Notes under the pieces: generated by a model
Seen by the model: only the letters and a program-made list of their open reading frames with translations
Told to the model about the DNA's origin: nothing
The model's database searches: none
Position numbers and translations under genes: made by a program
Shown: positions 1 through 12,999 of the stretch, piece after piece
Layout: every line of letters starts with the position of its first letter
Position numbering within the stretch: position 1 is the first letter of the stretch
Assembly: GCA_028023455.1 (NCBI GenBank)
Contig: JAQFVV010012418.1
Coordinates: 6,693,244 to 6,757,243, forward strand
Origin: Epiperipatus broadwayi
Taxonomy: Eukaryota; Onychophora; Udeonychophora; Euonychophora; Peripatidae
Direction: 5' to 3'
DNA length: 64,000 bases

Positions 1-109
1 CAACAAATAATGATCAATATTATTATACAAAAAATCTTGATATGCAAATAATTCAATTAATATAATTAACATGTAAATTATCAAATATAAGATTAATTTT
101 TAAACTTAC

Positions 110-179
110 AGATTGGAAACAATCACATTTTCCGCATTTACATTTACCCCTGTTGCTGCATACAGTCTTTGTTCCCGGT
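110..179 (-). CDS. Integrin beta exon: start of I-EGF2 (last exon in window)
   Basis: Seventy bases, read right to left, encode VCSNRGKCKCGKCDC and flanking residues. This is the cysteine spacing of the second integrin EGF module (human beta chains have ICSNNGECVCGQCVC here). The acceptor AG is at 181-180 and the donor GTAAGT begins at 109. The first base completes the Lys codon left open (phase 2) by the exon at 13818-13957, and the exon then ends in phase 0. It is the eighth and most 3' exon seen; the remaining I-EGF modules, transmembrane segment and cytoplasmic tail must lie left of base 1. The short plus-strand reading frame across it is a shadow. Confidence 0.9.
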
Positions 180-299
180 CTATAATAAAATATTATTTTC
201 ATAAGAAAATTTTAATTTTTAGAATATTTGTTACAGTATATATTATAACAATAAGAGAACATTTATTATTTTTGCAGACATTTAAAAATAAAAGTTAAT

Positions 300-432
300 G
301 TTGTTAATAAAACTTAATATTGTTACAAAAACTACTAAAAAAGTAATAATGGAAACCAAAGATTTTATCTCCTTTCTTAGTATGTTTTATCATTAGTTCA
401 TTTATAAAGAATTAATATTAATAAAGATTTAA
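300..432. repeat. Interspersed direct repeat, copy 1 (copy 2 at about 1570-1700)
   Basis: About 130 bases around ATTTTATCTCCTTTCTTAG recur with modest divergence at about 1570-1700 (ATTTTATCTCTTTTCTTAG), in the same orientation, including the stretch AGTATGTTTTATCAT in both. The two copies bracket the LINE-like remnant at 1050-1400. They may be an old segmental duplication or two copies of one unrecognised repeat. Confidence 0.6.
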
Positions 433-724
433 ATATCATCTAACTCAACATAATTTTAATCATATAATTATAAAACATTATTCATTATATAAACTAAGAA
501 TATATTCAAGAAAAGAAATCTATTAGTTTGAGAAAATGATTGCATGGTATATAAATTGATTATTGTTGTTTTTTTAATTCAGAAATTAATTGGTAATTGA
601 TTTTTGCTTCCAGTCTTATGATTATTGACTAAAGATATTTCTAAAAAACAATAATAATAAGAGACTGCTAACTTGTAAAAACTATAATAATAGTTAAATT
701 AAGTGGTTGAATGAATGAATGACT

Positions 725-852
725 AAGACAGAGAGAGAAAGAGAGAAGAAAAAGAGAAAATAAGTGTGAAGAAAAAGTAAAAAGAAAAAAAAATAAGTGA
801 AAGAGAGAGAAGAAGAATAGGGAGAGAAGAAAAGAGAGAAGAAAAAGGGAGA
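725..852 (+). repeat. Polypurine tract (GA-rich)
   Basis: About 128 bases consist almost only of A and G on the plus strand, with repeated GAGAGAA/GAAGAAAAAG units. The serine/leucine/phenylalanine-rich minus-strand frame is simply its complement. Such tracts can form triplex DNA and often expand by slippage. Confidence 0.75.
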
Positions 853-1049
853 GCAATCAATCAAAACTGTTAAAGTAAATTATGAACAATTACTCTGGTC
901 TTTATACAATCAGATAGATATAAAAACAAAACAATGCATAATGATAATAAAATATTAATTTATTAACATAAAATAATAATAATGATAATTTAAACACATA
1001 ATATTTAAGATTGAAGAATAAAAAAATCATAATAAATCTCATATATATA

Positions 1050-1400
1050 TATTTTTATAACAATTAGAATGTACAGATATAATGAAAAGATTTTATATTG
1101 CTGTAATTTCTGGGGTCACATATGGAATAGAATTTTATGGAATGGCTATTTATCCAATCAAAATAATTTTCAATAAATTTACTAGATAGATATGGACATA
1201 TATTAAAAAGAAAATATAGTTTAATGAAAGATGTTTTGAAGGAAATGGTGAGTGGAAGCAAGAAAAAAGAATAGAAAAGATTGACATGGTTGGATAATAT
1301 AAGAGTTGGGAAGAGTTATGTGGAATTGAAATGGGCAATGAAGAGAATGAAATCGATAAATGTATGAATTGATGATCTGACTACTCGCTGGACCTATCCA
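1050..1400 (+). mobile_element. Decayed LINE 3'-end remnant
   Basis: The plus strand is purine-rich. With frame changes it reads fragments such as SGSKKK, RLTWLDNIR and DDLTTRWT. This resembles the basic tail and W-x-D-[ND]-I region after the reverse transcriptase in many invertebrate LINEs. It contains stops and frameshifts. No ends or target duplication were identified, so the assignment is tentative. Confidence 0.35.
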
Positions 1401-2699
1401 TGTGACAGAATATTATTGATTAATAGAGATATGCATATAATAGTTAATTAAAAACAACAGCATTACAACACCTTGATATTGAAGCTGTAAATGAAAATAT
1501 GCAAATGATTACATAAACATAGAAATAATTAAATTTAATTTCCTCTAAAGTTTTTTTCTTTCCCTGTTATTATTACAAAATTTATATATTGTTAGAAAAC
1601 TGTTAAAAAGGTAATAACTGAAATCAAAGATTTTATCTCTTTTCTTAGTATGTTTTATCATTCTTTCCTTTACAAAGAATTAGTATTAATAAAGATTTAA
1701 AATTTACTACTTATAACTGTATAATAAGTACTTGAAATATTTGTAAAGTTTTTTAGTTATTCAAATGATATAAATATATTTTGTATTTCAAGCAAAATAT
1801 TGACTAAAACTTTATAAAATCTTACAAAATATTCTGATAATCATTTTTCACCAGGCATTAAATTTAAAAGCTTATTGATAATATTGTTTAATACTTACTT
1901 AAAAAGTGTTATTAAACTGAGCTCAAAATGGAATGAAATATTTCCCTTAAATAATAACAAAAAAAATGGAATCACCCTTTTTACTGGACTAGAGACAACA
2001 GATCAAAATATAATACTGTATATTTTTTTCTGAATATGGAAAAAAGCTTTCCATATAATTATGCTATAATCAAAGAGAAATAAAAAGAAAGAAATATTCA
2101 TTCAATAACGCAAAATTGAAAAGAGTAAAAACAAAGTTAGCGATTGTATTTCCTAAATATTTTTAGAAGATAAACAAAAATATTCAGAATTATATCAAGT
2201 ATTTTTTTACCAAGGAAATTCTAAAAAAAAAAAAAAAAGGAGGGGGGGTATTAGCAGAAACAAACAAAAAAGGGGGAGGGGGAGTAGAAGAGGGAATTAT
2301 TACATACATTCATGAGATAGAGTGAAAATACATCATTGTGCTAGGGCAAGAATCTTAATAATGTTAAAAATATGTTTACAATAAAAATATCAAGATGTGA
2401 ATTTATTAGTGAAAGAAGAATAACTTTCAGTTTCATTTTGCATAAAAATATTTGCATTTATAAATAATCTTGGAAAGAATATAAAAAATAAAATTTAAAA
2501 TGTATTATGTGAAACAATACAAAAACAAGAAAAAACTGTTATTAAGGAAGATATGGAAAAAATGAGAGTAATAACATTAGAAATGAACTGATAATGTGTG
2601 TGATCAACTAAATCTTAAAATATAAAACAATATATAAACTCATATGGAGACAAATGGCAAGAAATCTTCAATCAGTATTAATCATGTAATTACAAAACA
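1401..2699. other. AT-rich intron stretch, no gene recognised
   Basis: It contains the second copy of the direct repeat (about 1570-1700) and an A-run followed by G-runs at about 2223-2286. I see nothing coding. Confidence 0.6.
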
Positions 2700-4730
2700 A
2701 AGATATTCAATTAAGATTAATAATTTATACGAGATTTCAGAAAAGCAGTATGTGGTAGTATGTATTATTTGACAAAGATTGTATAATTTTGGTCATGGAA
2801 AGTAGAGAGAAAAAATAACATGAATTGAAAAATTTATCCAACATGAGAGTAAGTTGAACATTGAATTGTTGAGTGATAAAAATATAAAATGGCTTTTAGA
2901 CAGAGAATGGTGAAGGAATTAAAAGAATATCTGGATGGCAATTCAAAGGAAATTTATAGTTATATTTTAAAAAAATTAAGAAAATGGCAAATGAAATTGA
3001 GATGGAAAAATACAATTAAAAATATAACTTAAATGTTATAGGATTTTATGGAAAAAATGGGGGAAAAGAAGAAAGTAAATCAATAATGAAATGGATTAAA
3101 AAAATTAAACATAAAATTTTTTATAGAATATTAAACAATAAATTTAAAAAAAGAGAGAATAAAAAGAATGAGCTGTGGCCAATGATATATATACAGAGCT
3201 TGTCAGCAAACTAGGATTCCAAAGATCAACATATGCTTTGAGAGTAATGAGCAACTTGAGAGTCGAAGTGCATTATAGATGGTAGATGACTATGATAAGA
3301 ATAAAAGAATGGATTTTTAAATAAAGAATGAGAAAATGTCATAATAAAGATTTGGGAAGAGAAAATATTGAAAGATATAGTATAGAAGAAATAGAAAAAT
3401 AAATACATCAGAAGAAATTAATTTGAAATTGATAACATATACAGGAAAAAAAAAGTTAAATTTATTATCAGTTTGATAAACTATTTTTTGTAAAGAGAAA
3501 TGCACAATAAGATGTATCTTAGATATATGTTATCAATTTTTAAGAAAGGAGATCAAAGTAAATGTATGAAGTATGAAAAAATATGTGTCTCAATCCTATA
3601 ATGAAAATGTTGGAAATAATTTTAAGAAATAAAAATTAAAATATCTGAAAAGTAATGCAGTTTCATAATGAAAGAGTCATTTATGAATCATATATTCATA
3701 ATTAGATAGTTAATAAAGAAGATCAAATCTAGATATAAAGAAATATATATGATTTTTATCATCTTAGAGAAACTTATAATAGCAAACCCCTTGAAAATTC
3801 TATAAAAAAAATGCATAAAATGATAAGAACTGATAATTTTGTTGATTAGTGTATTTAGGAAAGATGTCACGCAATAGTAGTTTAGGAGTTGTCAAAGCAT
3901 TTTATGGGAGGAAAGTATTGTATGTTGTCAACTCTGTTTAAATTTTATATTAACTTTGAAGGAAAGAATAAAGAAATGTAAAAAATAAATATAAGATTAT
4001 ATAATATTAGATATTTATTCAATATATTATTTGCAGAAGACCAGATAATTATAGCACAGCATATGAAGAATACAGAATATATTAATGGGAAAATTTATGG
4101 AGGTATACCACCAAATGGGGATTAAATATAAATATTGAAAAGATAGTATTTGGTGACAAAAAAAATAATATACTAATCATTGATAGAAAAAATTATGAAA
4201 GTTAACAAATTTCATGTTTATGATCAATTGTTAAAAAAATTCATCATCAAAAAGAAAAATTTGTAAAGGAATTGATAAAATAAGGCAGCTCATTGAATTT
4301 TATGAAATAATAAACTTATATATGGTCCCTGATATGAAGTGAATTATTATATGGGTCAAAAATAAAGAGATTGATGAAATAAAAACAAAGATAGTTAGCA
4401 ATAAAAATGGATTAGTGGATATCAGCAACACAATAAATATTAGAGGAAAAGACAAATTAAGAAATGAGAGAAGTGGTATAAATAAAAAAATAAAATAATA
4501 GTCATTGAAGAAAGAAGATATATATGATATGGTCATGTTAAAAGAATGAATAAACTTAGTATACCAGGGGTAATGACTTATTGAAAAATAAGAGTAAAGG
4601 AAAAGAATATGAAAAAAATAAAAGATCTAATAAACAACATAATAAAAAATTATCTATCAGAAGCATATATTATGGTAGAAAAATATGGTTGGATACATCG
4701 TAAGCAGTAAAAAAATCCCGAAGAAGAAAA
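2700..4730 (+). mobile_element. Decayed LINE (RTE-like) with RT remnant
   Basis: This stretch is strongly purine-rich on the plus strand, as expected of a fossil coding strand. At about 4017-4140 it reads LFNILFAEDQIIIAQHMKN, a degenerate form of the reverse-transcriptase FADDQ-[VI]-[VI]-[LI]-A box of RTE-like elements, followed by an E-Y-x-N-G segment. Near 4530 it reads YGHVKRMNK, matching the WxGH[VI]xRM motif after the RT. GRENIERYSIEE and VIGFYGKNGG lie further 5'. Stops are frequent and no intact ORF remains. The ends are approximate. Confidence 0.5.
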
Positions 4731-4814
4731 ATATATAATGAAAAAAAATCATAATAAATAAAGTACACTTATATAAAAATTTGTAGTTGTTTTAACAAAA
4801 TATATCCTATAACA

Positions 4815-6251
4815 AATTAATAAACTTTTTATCATCTCTTCTTATACACTTTAATACAAACTTTTTACATATAATTCCTTCTTTATTTTGCTTACTGCTC
4901 TGAATATCTTGCAGTCTTCATCAGAGATACAACATTTAAACATATAACCATTATTTTATATACAAATTAATATACACATTTTAAATTACCATTCATACTC
5001 ATATTTAACTTTAACTCTATAACTTTGCTTATCTTATTTCATATTTATATTTTCTTATTATGTTTTTATTTTCATTTTATTCTTATTTTTTATTTTATTC
5101 TATCTTATCTATCATTCCACATTTCTTTCATTTTATTCTTATTTTATTCTATCTTATCTATCATTCCACATTTTTTAAATATATCACTATAATCTTTCCA
5201 TTTTATTTTTTATATATACTTATTAACTAATATCTTTTATTATCTTCTATTATTTTATATATTTATTCCTTTATTAATAATTCCTATTTTTTTCTTACTC
5301 TTATCTTTATTTTCCTGTTCTCATTTTTTATTTTTTCATTTTATTTACCTCTTTACAACTTTCACTTCTCTCTCTATAACTGTAACTGAATATTTTTTAA
5401 ACATTTTTATTAGCCTCTTTTTCATAAACTCCTTTCATATAACTCCCTCTATTATCAATTTTTTTAACTTTTTGTCCTATTCTTTAAACTTTTTATCTAT
5501 TTAAAAAACTTTATATATATTTTATTATTAATATTTTTTATAATTAATATTTTTATAAGAATGTTTTATCACCCCCCCTCCCAATCTCTATTTAGGTTTG
5601 ACTTTATCGTTTTAATTAATATAGCTTCCTTTAATTTTCTATATCTTCTTTTATTAGTATAACCAATCATTTTCACACTATCTTTCCCAAATATATATGT
5701 CCTGTTTCTATAGACTGCATATATAAATTGGTGATTTCTTATCATACTTATGCTGCAGTAATCTTATACATAATGAATTTTTTGTTTTTTCTACAGATTT
5801 AGTTCTTATCCTATTCTTACATGATTTGCATTTTATCTCATATACTCCATTTATATGACTTCTATTTTTAATATACTTATTATCTAATATAATTCATCAT
5901 ATTCCTCCTTTTTTTATTTACTATCTTATATTTAATTACATTATTATATTCTTTATTTTTTTATTAATGTTCTTTACTATATTATTACTATATGTTTTAT
6001 CTCCTATATATTCATCCTTTTTTATTCTTTCTTTCTTTCTTACATATTCTCCTTTCTTTTTTTCTACTGTCTTCTTTTTTTATTTCTTTTGCTATTCTTA
6101 CACTTCTATTATTTTTTCTGGATATTCATTTTCTTTAAACTCTTTATCTATTAATTTTATCTCTTTCTTATATTTTTCTGTAAGCAAAATAAAGAAGGAA
6201 TTATATAAAAAAAGTTTACATTAAAGTATATAAGAGGAGATGATAAAAAAA
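4815..6251 (-). mobile_element. Decayed Penelope-like element with inverted terminal segments
   Basis: Read on the minus strand, 5850-5571 gives a recognisable C-terminal GIY-YIG-type endonuclease remnant: VYEIKCKSCK, then IRLLQHKYD, then RKLKEAILIKTIKSNLNRD. The spacing is that of the Penelope-like endonuclease (YEIxCxxC, R-L-x-x-H-K, hydrophobic-KEA-x-x-I, LN). Several usual residues, including the Y-I-G core, are lost. The ends are inverted copies: 4820-4905 is the reverse complement of about 6178-6250. The pseudo-LTR on the left contains, on the minus strand, CTCTGATGA (about 4920-4930), the position and motif of the hammerhead ribozyme of such elements. The plus strand is extremely pyrimidine-rich throughout. 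The small plus-strand ORF at 5967-6224 is a shadow. Confidence 0.65.
5571..5850 (-). pseudogene. GIY-YIG endonuclease domain remnant of the Penelope-like element
   Basis: This is about 90 codons of conceptual protein with YEIKC at the N side and NLNRD at the C side. The catalytic Arg (in IRLLQHK) and Glu (in LKEA) positions appear kept, while the YIG motif is degraded. In living elements this domain nicks target DNA for reverse transcription. Here it is a fossil. Confidence 0.6.
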
Positions 6252-6550
6252 AATTATGCAGGAATATAGGAAGAGAAATGCAAAAAAGGTAGAGAAGAAG
6301 ATATAAGAAAATAAATTAACAAACAACACATCACATTCATCATCTATTCATTATATTTACTTTATTCCAAATTCCATTTTAAACTTGAGTAATGAATTAA
6401 TACCAGATAATAATGCTATACTACACCTCCAATTAATTTTTGTCTAATATTCAGTTATAGAAGATTTTTGATTTTTACATCTGCTAGCAACTTCGCCAAC
6501 CTTACATTAAACACATTATTAACCCAAGATTCAAATATTTTAAGATTAAG

Positions 6551-6696
6551 AAATGAAAACCAACTTTTTTACATACTTGTATATGTGTAAAATACAATAA
6601 ATATATATTTTTAGTCATCACAAAATGAAAAACAACTTTTTTACATACTTGTATATGTGTAAAATACAATAAATATATATTTTTAGTCATCACGTG
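6551..6696. repeat. Tandem duplication, two 72-bp units
   Basis: Units beginning at 6553 and 6625 are nearly identical (for example TTTTTTACATACTTGTATAT in both). Because 72 is divisible by three, it gives a small repetitive minus-strand frame; nothing suggests that frame is a gene. Confidence 0.85.
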
Positions 6697-6759
6697 AATT
6701 TAGTGAAAAGTATTTTCTGTTAACATGAAACTATGGTCATTAAAATATTTAATTAGGGG

Positions 6760-7440
6760 ATTAATATTAAACCTATACTACTATATAAAAAAGGTAGGAT
6801 ATGTTGCATCTCAAGTTATTAGCTTGATTACTATAATATGGCAAGTGTGATTAGAATTTCTGCTGTTACTAAAGATTATTAATAACCAGAAACTGCAATC
6901 TATTGATTAATAGAGCTTACACTAGTTGGCACTATTATATTGAAAAAATTTTGCTATTGATTTAACAACCAGTTTAAATATAAAGAAAATTGATCATGTA
7001 ATATTTTAGTGGTTTATTATCAACCCTATCCAAAAGATAAAAGTGATTATGGTTATTAAATATACCAAAATATATAGATAATGAACTGGATTTGACTATA
7101 CAGGCAAATTAGCTTAAATTGAAACATTAGTGTTTTCAATTGAACTGTTGCTTTATAATTAAGTAAAAAGGTAAAAGGTGGATTCTGGAGTGATGGTGTA
7201 ATAGATCCAAAAATCTAGGTACACCACTCTCAAATTCAAAGCTTCTGACTGATGAAAGCCATAAGATAAAACGAGTCTGGGAATATTGAATAGGAAGGCA
7301 TAATCTTCTAACATCTATTGATTAACTAGAGTTTATGTTAGATGGCACATTAAGTGAAAAAATTTTGCTACTGTTTTAACACGCAAAAAGAAAAAGAGAT
7401 TATGTGATGCTTTAGTGGTTTAATTAGAACCTGATCTGAA
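6760..7440 (+). mobile_element. Decayed tandem copy of hammerhead-repeat family A
   Basis: Segments about 400 bp apart (near 6900 and 7312) both match the family A body 'CATCCATTGATTACTCTAG' in degraded form (CTATTGATTAATAGAGCTT and CTATTGATTAACTAGAGTTT). A hammerhead-like core, GACTGATGAAAGCC followed by AAAACGAGTCTGGG, lies at about 7237-7275. The G of GAAA and the stem I pairing are lost, so this copy looks inactive. Confidence 0.55.
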
Positions 7441-8239
7441 ATGTGGATATACTGCTATCATTTATTATTTATTTATTGCTAGTTAGCTCTAGAGTAGAAA
7501 AAATAACATGAATTTAAGCTTCTATGATTGTAAATACTTATATAAAAGTCATTTCTAATAAAAATCAAATAAAATAGTATATAATATTTAAGCAATTAAA
7601 GAAAAATATTGGACTAGATTTACTAATGGGATAATCTGCAGATATTAAAAAATGTAACCAATGCTGAATAAAACAGTGATTTAACTACCTTCTCAATTAC
7701 CAATTAGTTGTTAAACTAACAAGCATAATTTATTAGTATAATGGATTATGCTTAATCAATCACCTCTAATACTGTCTATTTATAATGAAAGAAAATTTGT
7801 TATATCATTTAGTTACAAATTTTTCTAAATATAGTATTTTATGAAAAATTTTTTTGAATAAAACAAAAATACTTTAATATCACAGCAAAACTCAAAGGCC
7901 TCTTAATCACTGTTTTACCAAGGAATATTGAAAGAAAAGGTGGAAGCTTTTAATAAAAATGATTTACATGGTCTTCTTTTTTTTACTTTCTTGATAAGAA
8001 TAGCTATACACTAATTTACCATTCAATAACAGAATGACTAATTGGCTTGGTGTTAGATTTACTGTGCAAAACAATTAAGTTAGTTTTCAATCTTGGCTAC
8101 TTTAACACAATTTTCAAGTTTCATTTAGATTTGAATTCTAAATTATAGGACATCAGCAAATATGACAAATTGTTACACTTTTATAATTATCAAATTTATT
8201 TTTTTCATTTATTACTTTCACAGTGCTTTTTTTTACAAC

Positions 8240-8480
8240 CTATTAAATATGACAGTTTCGATTGCCCCAGCAATCTTCTTCAGAACTTTTACTTATACAG
8301 TATTTCCAAATCTTAACTTTATTTATTAAATTAGAGATTTTCCTTAGTCCAGATGTAAATTTTAAATCTCAGTTAAAGATTAATATGTTTTTTTAAAATT
8401 AAACACACACACACACACATGAAATCTTTATTCATATGTTTCAAGAATGTATGAAGAAGTGGAGGTTATCACAAACCCTT
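8240..8480 (-). mobile_element. Hammerhead-like repeat, family C/B
   Basis: On the minus strand CTGAAGA is followed by GATTGC-TGGG-GCAATC and then GAAAC (about 8256-8285). The core has one extra base before stem II and no clear stem I. The body to the right (AAATTAGAGATTTTCC) resembles family B (AAACTAGAGATTATCTC at 22092). A short (CA)n run is at 8403-8421. Confidence 0.5.
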
Positions 8481-11400
8481 ATAATAAATATCCTAACTGC
8501 TACATCATATTGCTTTTCAATTTTTCTAAGAGTGAATCGGGATTGCTTTCTCATATCAGTATTTTTTTTAATTAGCTATTTTTTCCTGTAAATTTTATAT
8601 AATTTTTTTATTTCACTAAAATATTATCGTAACTTTTTCCTTTTTAATAAAAAGGGTTTAGTTGGGTATTTAAATGTAATTCTCAGTTGTACTAACGTAA
8701 ACAATACTGTATTATTAACAATGTATTGCTATTTTATTTCTGAAACAATTAAATATAGTTTATGTTAAAAGTTTGTGTTCTATTTGGATATTTGTAATAC
8801 TTAATAGTAAAAATAATACATTCTAGATTTTCAATAAACCTAAGTACTTCTTCCATTACTTATTATATACATCCATCAGGACATTTAAAAATGATTTGGG
8901 ATTAATTTATGGGTTTTACAATCATTCTATCAAATTCTGGTTATACAAGTACAATCCTTCATTAGAATTAAGATTACATTGAAAGATTTTTTTGAAAAAT
9001 TTCTACTGTAATATAAAGATATATATATAATATCAATGAAGAAATAAACTCCTAACTTCTAAATGCTGGCCAAATTTAATGCATGAACCTCCAATATCAG
9101 AAACCACGAATGTAACATATAAAAATGAATCATTTTCATTTGGTTTCTAAGTTCTTAAATATATACTTATTTGTTTATAAGCTGATTTAATGAAGCTGTG
9201 TGAACCTTAATTTAAACATTTTTATATAAGAGCTTAGAAAACAAACGCAAATAATTCAGTATTGTTTATCATGTTAATGGCTTAGACATTGGAGGGTATT
9301 ACATTAAATTTGACTAGCACAATTTATAAGTTAGGAGTCCATCTATTTTACATACAAATACACACACTAGTCATCTGACAATACATTAATAAGAAAATGA
9401 TAAACAATTTTCAAATTTAGTTCTCTTTACATATTAAGAAAATTATTTTGACAGCAATAAATTCTTATACTTCCTACTATAGTTGTTCTAGGTAATCTTA
9501 ATATATAAAGAGAAGTAAATTTGAAAGTGGATTACTACTTTCTCATTATTGTATTGTCAAATGATTAGCAGGTATGTTTCATTTACTATAATAACATTTA
9601 ATATTTAAATGATCTATTTAATATTATATATTTTCACTTTGTTATTGCTTTTATTATATGTATATATAAACATTGCATGATTGTTATAATATTAACAAAA
9701 AATGTAGAGAAATTTCTACATATAGTTTATTAGGATTAATTCTCAAAGCAAGTAACTACTCTGTTAATAATAATCTTAAAAAAATCTTTTGCAAATTACC
9801 ATTTAAATTGATCATTTTCATATTTTTGGAAGCAGTTCTCTTCAATTTATTTCAGTCCCACCTATTATAAGCTTGAGCAATAAATATATACCAAATAGTA
9901 CTTTTATTACATCTCTGTTCTCAGATTAGTTTCTTACTTATATTTATTAGTAACGATTTGTAGATCTAAATGCAATTTGTAATTACTTTCATATTGTCAT
10001 AACATAAAAAATTGTGTGATTGTTGTTAATTCCTGTTGAATTATTCATTTCAGTTATAAATGATATGATAAAAAAAATTCCTTTGTCCAAATAATAATGA
10101 TAAGCAAAAGTAAATAAAATTTTCTCATTTTCTAGTTATAATAATATAGAAGCTAGTACTGAAGTATTAACAACAGGGAATAAGTTAGACTAATCTGATT
10201 TGGTGATACTAATGTTCTGTAAGCATTTGACATATTATTGGTTCAACAATCTACTTTTTCTCTTCAAAATTATAATCAGATATGTGCTTTACTTGAAGTA
10301 AATCCTTCTTGATCTGAATGGAAGACAACAATAAAATTAATGAGCTATCAAAATGTAAGATTGAATAGCTATTTTTAGTGAAAATCATTTTTAAAAAAGT
10401 GAAAAAAATTACAGGATGTTAATCTGCTATAATATTTAATTTGATACTTTCTATTCCTGGATATACTATAAGTATCAATGAAAAGCTACATATTAAAACT
10501 TATTATGCACAATGAACCAAGTGGCATTTTATCAGTGCTTATAATCCAAAATGAGATTCATATATTTTAGAAAAATAAAATTTCTTATTGAATAATATTA
10601 TTACATCACCATCACTAGAAAAACAAATTTCTCTTCTTGGATATTTTAATACTTGTATGATAAAAAAAGTAAACTTTGACAGAAAATTATAAGAAATAAT
10701 GATACAGGTTGCAATTTAAATATTCTGCTGTTATTAATTTTTTTCTTACATAAGGATTGACTATAACATATCTCTTATGCATTAGTATTTACATCAATAG
10801 TATTTAATAAATTAATCAGAATGTAGAAGTTCATTTATATGGCAATTTACAACTGTGAATTGTTGGATTAATTATAGACTAATATACACTAAAGTTAAAA
10901 TAATATTTGTATTAAAAAAAGATCATATTGCAAAAAAGTTAGTTTGAATTTGATGTTCAATTCTATTATTTACACAAAATTCAAAAGTTATTAAATATTA
11001 AAATTGTTATTCAGATTTTCAAACATATCACATTATTAATGCTTGGAATTTCTTAAAAAGTATGGTTATAAATAAATCTGTTCTTGGCTTCACTAAAAAG
11101 AAGAATTCTAACTGATTCTCTGGCAATGAGTCTATTATTAGTGACTTAATAAAAAATATGTGGAAGTTCCCTGTTGGAGTTTTCTAATCAATATAGAGAT
11201 TTAAAGATAAACATTCAACAATTACCAAAAAGATCTTAAAATCGTCAGTGGATTAAATCTGCAAGAAAGATAAAGTAATTAACTATTCATGGCAACTATA
11301 GATCTTTTTTTGATGTATTAAAAACCCAACTACATGGGATTGATAAATGATATTACAATTCTATTAAAATCCATGGATGACATCTTAATATCTGGAAAAG

Positions 11401-12999
11401 TTTTAAAATAGATTAACATGTTAGATTCAAAATGACTAGAATTTTTAGAAATGTACAAATCTTTGAAATCATATCACATAACCTCCCAATATCATCATCT
11501 AATTGCAGTGCAAAAAAAAATGAATTTATTTTTTTCAATGCAGGTTAAGTCTTATAAAAAAAAAAGACTTGTACCATATCAAATAATCAATGTTATAAAG
11601 ATGTTTAAATTGGCCTTATTGTAAAAAGCTTTAAATTATATTTACAAGGCAGAAAAATTCTAAGTATTTATTCAAACAACCTTGAAACATTTATAAATAT
11701 GTAATATTTGAAGTAAATAACATAAATTAATGAGTAATAATTAAAAAATAATGAACTTTTCAAGGACTGTTTACATTAAATTTAATTAAACATCTATCAT
11801 TGTTTAATGAAATTTAATATATATGGCACTTAGAGAAATCATTTTTCCTAAACTATTGTATATTAATTGATGCTGTTTAATTCTAACATGATTTAAAGCT
11901 AATTTAAATAAGGATATCATAAAATTAAATATTGAACTTTGCATTTCTCATTATCTAAATCTTTTTTCCTTATATATATATTGACTGCAGTTGAAAATGA
12001 ACTCATTTTTTCATATCTCAGTTTAATTAATGCTTAATTAAATTTAATATAGATAACACTTAGAGTTTATGCTTCTAAATTATTATATATAATATCATTT
12101 AAATCTAAAATTACACATGCACACACACACACATTCATATATTCTACTACATTTGAGTTTTTTTCACACTAAATAAATATTTTGCCTGCTTAACTTTTAA
12201 TCATATAATTCATTTAACTTTTCATAATTATCTAATTGTTATTCCTTTACAAAGTTTTACAATCTTTTTACTTCAGAATTGTTTCATTTCATCTCTGAAA
12301 ATAATGATATCTTCATTACTTACTTAACAAACTTTCAATAATTGTTTAACCAAAAGTATATTTTCTTTAAAAGGAACTACAACTTTATTCTTTTAAAATT
12401 TAACAATAAAAAACACATGCACTTATTGCTTTAATGACAGCAAGTTTTCATTATATTCTGAAATATAAGTAATTTTATCAATATTATGTTTATATTTATG
12501 AAATTGTATCCTACCATTATTTTTTGCAATCAGGTATTGTTGATTTCTTAGCCAATGATATTTTACTGCTCTCAAATAAATTTTTATTTGAAATTTTCAA
12601 ATTTTTTTAAGTTCCACCAATTTTTCAATACCTTGTGCAATATTATTGCTAATTTATTTTAGTAATTGCGCAAACTTAGGCATAATTTAAAAATTTTTAA
12701 TTTGCAAATTTTGTTATTTTGAAGTTCTTATTTTTGATTTAATTCAAATATTTTTGCTTACTAATTTATTTCATAATAAAACTATTATTCCCACTATTAG
12801 GAGCCCTCCAACTTATTTTTGGTTAGAATCTTTGCTTGTTGAATGAACTTTATTTGACAAACCAAAAAAAAAAAAAAACAATAATAGAAATGAAATATAA
12901 AGTAAAACACAAAATTAAGAATAGTCTTTATTGAAATTTTATTTTTATTCACAATGTTTTTAGAAGACATTTGAACTCAAACTTTCAAGCTCCCAAACA
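8481..12999. other. AT-rich intron with small fold-back repeats
   Basis: No gene is recognised. Two imperfect inverted repeats are visible: about 9047-9100 with 9287-9342 (CTCCTAACTT... / ...AAGTTAGGAG), and about 9367-9440 with 9498-9572 (CTTTACATATTAAG / CTTAATATATAAAG). The 65-codon frame at 9673-9870 has no recognisable similarity. A (CA)n run lies at 12119-12133. Confidence 0.5.

Noticed and set aside
6502-6693. 63-codon minus frame with an internally repeated sequence
   Set aside because: The repeat comes from a 72-bp tandem duplication that happens to preserve frame; no promoter, homology or conserved pattern supports a gene.
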